Shown here one piece after another: positions 5,223 through 7,366 of a stretch of DNA of 7,366 bases; position 1 is the first letter of the stretch; each line of letters starts with the position of its first letter. The stretch covers positions 1-7,366 of the forward strand of contig CAKRYE010000083.1 in NCBI GenBank assembly GCA_934426285.1, read 5' to 3'. This stretch comes from an uncultured Blautia sp. GTDB taxonomy: Bacteria; Bacillota; Clostridia; Lachnospirales; Lachnospiraceae. The translations under genes and the position numbers were made by a program. The notes below the pieces were generated by a model. The model was not told the DNA's origin and did not search any database. It was given only the letters and a program-made list of their open reading frames with translations.

Positions 5223-6164
5223 GTGAAACAGAATAGAATTAAACCGGATACCATACTAAAGAACTTCTGGAGAGATAATCATCACTTTGCAGATTTATTC
5301 AATGCCACAATGTTTGACGGTGAACAGGTACTGAATCCAGATGATTTGTCGGAAGCAGACACAGATGTTTCTTCAATTCTCAAATTTAATGGACATGCTG
5401 AAACAGTACAGAAAGTTCTGGATGTTGTAAAGAAAACGGCATATGGCATTGACTTTGTAATCTGGGGACTGGAAAATCAGGCAAAAATTCATTATGCAAT
5501 GCCGCTTCGACATATGATTGGGGATGGCTTTTCCTATCTGAAAGAGTATCAGGAAATTGCAGCAAAGAACCGAAAAGATAAGAACTTTGCATCATCAGAT
5601 GAGTTTCTTTCCAATATGAAGAAAACAGACAGACTGCATCCAATGATAAGCCTTTGCGTTTATTATGGAGAGAATCCATGGGACGGACCTTTGTGTCTGA
5701 TGGATATGTTGGAGGTTCCGGAGAAAATAAAACCTCTGGTAGCAGACTATAAGATGAATTTACTCGAGTTAAGGACAAGCGGATCACTTCAGTTTCACAA
5801 TCAGGATGTCAATACTGTATTTGATATCAGTCGTTCTATATATGAACGTGACTATAATAAAATTAATACAGTGTATAAAGATAGGCTGATTACATCGGAA
5901 CTGGGAGTAGTGATTGGAGCGATTACACAGTCGCAAGAACTGATAGACCATGCTTTAGAACTGGAACAAAAAGGAGGGCTGGTTAATATGTGTAGTGCAC
6001 TGGAAGAATTAAAAATGGAAGGAAAGCAGGAAGGGATGATAGCCGGTACAGTTAAGACCTGTAGGAAATTTAAACTTGACCAGGAAGCAACAGTTAAAAA
6101 TGTAATGGAAGAGTTTTCTTTATCTGAAGAAGAGGCTGTTAATTATGTGAAGAAATATTGGTAG
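5223..6164 (+). CDS. Rpn/YhgA-like PD-(D/E)XK nuclease family protein
   Basis: A 313-residue protein from GTG 5223, with AAGGAGG (5206-5212) 10 nt upstream; the ATG at 5213 is out of frame and stops after 7 codons. The N-terminus ILKNFWRDNHHFADLFNATM, followed by TDVSS, and the middle block GIDFVIWGLENQAKIHYAMP, are typical of clostridial proteins called Rpn-type recombination-promoting nuclease/putative transposase. D77 and E84-N-Q86 look like the D...ExQ variant of the PD-(D/E)XK metal site; assignment moderate. The region MISLCVYYGENPWDG (141-155) is also characteristic. The C-terminal tail (about 256-313) starts MCSALEELKMEGKQEG and ends in a helical segment. Rpn nucleases cut DNA and, in E. 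coli, act as toxic anti-phage proteins. A strong internal start at 5988 may produce the tail alone. Followed by a good terminator and a second Rpn-like gene. Confidence 0.85.
   Translation: MKQNRIKPDTILKNFWRDNHHFADLFNATMFDGEQVLNPDDLSEADTDVSSILKFNGHAETVQKVLDVVKKTAYGIDFVIWGLENQAKIHYAMPLRHMIGDGFSYLKEYQEIAAKNRKDKNFASSDEFLSNMKKTDRLHPMISLCVYYGENPWDGPLCLMDMLEVPEKIKPLVADYKMNLLELRTSGSLQFHNQDVNTVFDISRSIYERDYNKINTVYKDRLITSELGVVIGAITQSQELIDHALELEQKGGLVNMCSALEELKMEGKQEGMIAGTVKTCRKFKLDQEATVKNVMEEFSLSEEEAVNYVKKYW
5988..6164 (+). CDS. Predicted intragenic small protein (RpnS-like), in frame within the Rpn-like gene
   Basis: Inside the parent gene, AAAAAGGAGGG (5968-5978, with AAGGAGG at 5971-5977) stands 10 nt before ATG 5988 (codon M256). 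This is at least as good a ribosome binding site as that of the full gene. Starting here gives a 58-residue protein from MCSALEELKMEGKQEG to the shared stop, mostly helical. In E. coli rpn loci, in-frame small C-terminal proteins made from internal starts inhibit the toxic full-length nuclease. By analogy this would be the intragenic antitoxin. The signal is seen in the sequence; the function is inference and no expression evidence is available. Confidence 0.45.
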   Translation: MCSALEELKMEGKQEGMIAGTVKTCRKFKLDQEATVKNVMEEFSLSEEEAVNYVKKYW

Positions 6165-6185
6165 TTAATCTACAAGAAAAATGAT

Positions 6186-6224
6186 AGGAGGAAAGGCGTG
6201 TGGTCTTTCCTTCTTCTGCTTTTT
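6186..6224 (+). terminator. Rho-independent terminator after the first Rpn-like gene
   Basis: AGGAGGAAAG (6186-6195) pairs with CTTTCCTTCT (6205-6214) over 10 bp with one G-U pair and a 9-nt loop, followed by TCTGCTTTTT (6215-6224). It begins 21 bp after the stop codon, so the two Rpn-like genes are likely separate transcription units. Confidence 0.75.
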
Positions 6225-6248
6225 ACAAGGGTATATGTAGGTAACGGG

Positions 6249-6282
6249 ATACCACAGAGAATAATGGAGATAAGAAAGATTA
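6249..6282 (+). repeat. Leader repeat, copy 2 (before second Rpn-like gene)
   Basis: Diverged copy of 5119-5152 (28 of 34 identical, all differences transitions). The 10-bp inverted repeat partner seen with copy 1 is not preserved here. Confidence 0.6.
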
Positions 6283-6439
6283 ATCAAATAACTGCCCAAA
6301 TTGGACTTGCCATATGAATGTAAATGCTATATAGTATAAGCTGTAAGCAGTAATCTAAATTTTCTAATAAGCGATTTTTCAGGCAGTATCTGCCACTGAT
6401 TCCAAAGATAAAAATACATAATTTCAAAGAGATTAAGTA

Positions 6440-6468
6440 TTCAATAAAACCCGTCAAAATGCTATAAT
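6440..6468 (+). promoter_or_regulatory. Extended -10 promoter of the second Rpn-like gene
   Basis: TG (6460-6461), one base, and a perfect TATAAT (6463-6468) form an extended -10. A poor -35 (TTCAAT, 6440-6445) lies exactly 17 bp upstream. AAAAAGGAG (6477-6485) and ATG 6492 follow. Confidence 0.7.
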
Positions 6469-6491
6469 GTAAGTACAAAAAGGAGTGTTAT

Positions 6492-7366
6492 ATGAATAAT
6501 ACGATTTTTGATGATGTATTTCGTACAATGATCGAAAAGATGCCATATCTGGCAGTACCGCTGATCAATGAGGTATTCCATACATCATATCCGGAAGATG
6601 TGAAGATCACACAGCTTCGCAATGAACATCAGCAGGAGGATGGAGAGATTATTACAGATTCCTGTCTTCTGATCGGAAAGAAAATGTACCATATCGAGTG
6701 TCAGAGCACAGACGACATGACGATGGTAATAAGAATGATCGAATATGATTTTGCAATTGGCATAGAACATGCAGAAAAGCAGGGACGCAGATACCGGATA
6801 GAATTTCCAAAGTCCTGCGTACTGTTTCTGAGAAGTTCTGGAAACACGCCGGATTATCTGGAGGCAGATGTAGTTTTTCCGGATGGAAATACATATTTAT
6901 ATTCCATACCTGCTATAAAAATGGCTGATTATACAAAAGACAGTATCTTTGAGAAAAACTTGTTAATGCTGTTGCCATTTTATATTATGAGATACGAGAA
7001 AAAAGGACATGATTTTAATAACAATCCGGAATTATTTCAGGTACTCTTAAATGAATACGAAGAAATCCGGGTAAATCTGGAGAAAGAACTGACGGAGACA
7101 GGTAAATCGGAACTGTATACAGATTTGACAAAGTTAATTGTAAAGATTGCGGATTATATCTTCCGTAAGGAAGAAGATGTCCGGAAAGGAATAGGTGATA
7201 TTATGGGAGGAAAAGTTCTGGAACTGGAATCTGAAAGACTTAAAGCTGAGGGACGTACAGAAGGAGAAGCAATTGGACAGGCAAGAGGTGAAGCAATCGG
7301 GCAGGTTCAGGGAGAAACTCGACTTGGAAGCCTGATTACTCGATTACTTCAGGATCAGAGAACTGA
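6492..7366 (+). CDS. Rpn-like PD-(D/E)XK nuclease family protein, second subfamily (3' partial)
   Basis: Starts at ATG 6492 after AAGGAG (6480-6485) and stays open for 291 codons to the window edge; the stop lies outside. The N-terminal block FDDVFRTMIEKMPYLAVPLI and residues E45, D56 (ITDSCLLI) and E69-C-Q71 (YHIECQS) give a clear PD-(D/E)XK pattern with Q in place of the catalytic K. FLRSSGNTPDYL (112-123) and LLPFYIMRYE (160-169) are also family hallmarks in clostridial Rpn/putative transposase proteins. It is not closely similar to the upstream Rpn-like protein, so it is not a recent duplicate. The C-terminal tail from about residue 238 (MGGKVLELE) carries EGRTEG and two 8-residue repeats and looks like the variable helical tail of the family. 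A possible internal start lies at 7203. DNA cleavage is inferred from the family. Confidence 0.85.
   Translation, partial: MNNTIFDDVFRTMIEKMPYLAVPLINEVFHTSYPEDVKITQLRNEHQQEDGEIITDSCLLIGKKMYHIECQSTDDMTMVIRMIEYDFAIGIEHAEKQGRRYRIEFPKSCVLFLRSSGNTPDYLEADVVFPDGNTYLYSIPAIKMADYTKDSIFEKNLLMLLPFYIMRYEKKGHDFNNNPELFQVLLNEYEEIRVNLEKELTETGKSELYTDLTKLIVKIADYIFRKEEDVRKGIGDIMGGKVLELESERLKAEGRTEGEAIGQARGEAIGQVQGETRLGSLITRLLQDQRT
7193..7205 (+). promoter_or_regulatory. Possible internal ribosome binding site and start in the second Rpn-like gene
   Basis: AGGTGAT (7193-7199) matches the 3' part of the extended Shine-Dalgarno AGGAGGTGATC at the right distance from ATG 7203 (codon M238, IGDIMGGKVL). It would yield the in-frame C-terminal tail as a separate small protein, as proposed for the upstream gene at 5988. 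The full length is unknown because the gene leaves the window. Confidence 0.3.
7263..7310 (+). repeat. 24-bp coding tandem repeat (GEAIGQAR / GEAIGQVQ)
   Basis: Residues 258-265 (GEAIGQAR) and 266-273 (GEAIGQVQ) are tandem 8-residue units, followed by a third partial GE. At DNA level the units are diverged, so they are conserved as protein rather than as a fresh slippage array. Glycine-rich EG repeats of variable number are typical of Rpn-family tails. Confidence 0.6.

Larger units (their letters stand above)
6225..6491 (+). other. Intergenic leader of the second Rpn-like gene
   Basis: With the terminator, the non-coding gap 6165-6491 is 327 bp. It holds the second copy of the leader repeat (6249-6282), a short inverted pair GGTAT/ATACC (6230-6234 and 6249-6253), and a tight hairpin GGCAG-TAT-CTGCC around 6381-6393. 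At the end lie the promoter and AAGGAG of the next gene. A 64-codon minus-strand open frame crosses it but has no ribosome binding site or recognisable similarity, and it overlaps the promoter, so I do not call it. Confidence 0.45.

Noticed and set aside
5213..5236. Seven-codon leader peptide from ATG 5213 overlapping the GTG start
   Set aside because: The ATG directly abuts the Shine-Dalgarno with no spacer, so initiation there is unlikely.
6284..6478. 64-codon minus-strand open frame in the intergenic gap
   Set aside because: It has no ribosome binding site or recognised similarity, and it covers the promoter of the next gene.
1..7366. CRISPR arrays, tRNA, rRNA, insertion-sequence transposases
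   Set aside because: No regularly spaced repeats, cloverleaf or rRNA-like sequence, or classical transposase was seen on either strand; the Rpn 'transposase' name is historical and these are nuclease-fold proteins.

Overview
The window looks like chromosomal DNA from a strictly anaerobic, low-to-mid G+C Firmicute, most likely a gut Lachnospiraceae relative (Blautia, Roseburia or Dorea type). The evidence is the set of strong AAGGAGG ribosome binding sites, a rubredoxin-fused flavodiiron protein, a clostridial-type Crp/Fnr regulator, a SpoIID-like protein and two Rpn-type PD-(D/E)XK genes. The genus is an inference from gene content and memory of homologs; no rRNA marker is present.

Left part (1-1600) is an accessory patch. 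It opens with the tail of a G+C-richer gene (1-147). An AT-rich gap follows, with phased short repeats and a possible decayed reading frame. Next come a small HU-like protein (421-726), a RelB/DinJ-YafQ type II toxin-antitoxin operon (804-1345) with a consensus promoter and a palindrome over its -35, and a DUF2442-like pseudogene with an internal deletion (1370-1584). A bidirectional terminator at 1618-1650 closes the patch.

Middle part (1675-4271) is an oxidative/nitrosative stress module. A three-domain flavodiiron protein (beta-lactamase-like diiron plus flavodoxin, flavin-reductase-like, rubredoxin) is read leftward from 3465. A Crp/Fnr family regulator with a Cys-Cys-His motif is read rightward from 3621. 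They share a 155-bp divergent control region.

Right part (4357-7366) holds a SpoIID-like gene that stops abruptly and looks 3'-truncated, then two Rpn/PD-(D/E)XK genes of different subfamilies in tandem (5223-6164, and 6492 to the window edge). The two share a diverged leader repeat and extended -10 promoters. The most interesting signal is inside both: a good Shine-Dalgarno plus ATG near the start of the C-terminal tail (AAGGAGG at 5971 with ATG 5988; AGGTGAT at 7193 with ATG 7203). This predicts short in-frame C-terminal proteins, as reported for E. coli rpn loci, where the small intragenic product restrains the toxic full-length nuclease. The window may thus hold two neighbouring self-regulated anti-phage or toxin-like nuclease loci, beside a classical toxin-antitoxin operon a few kilobases away.
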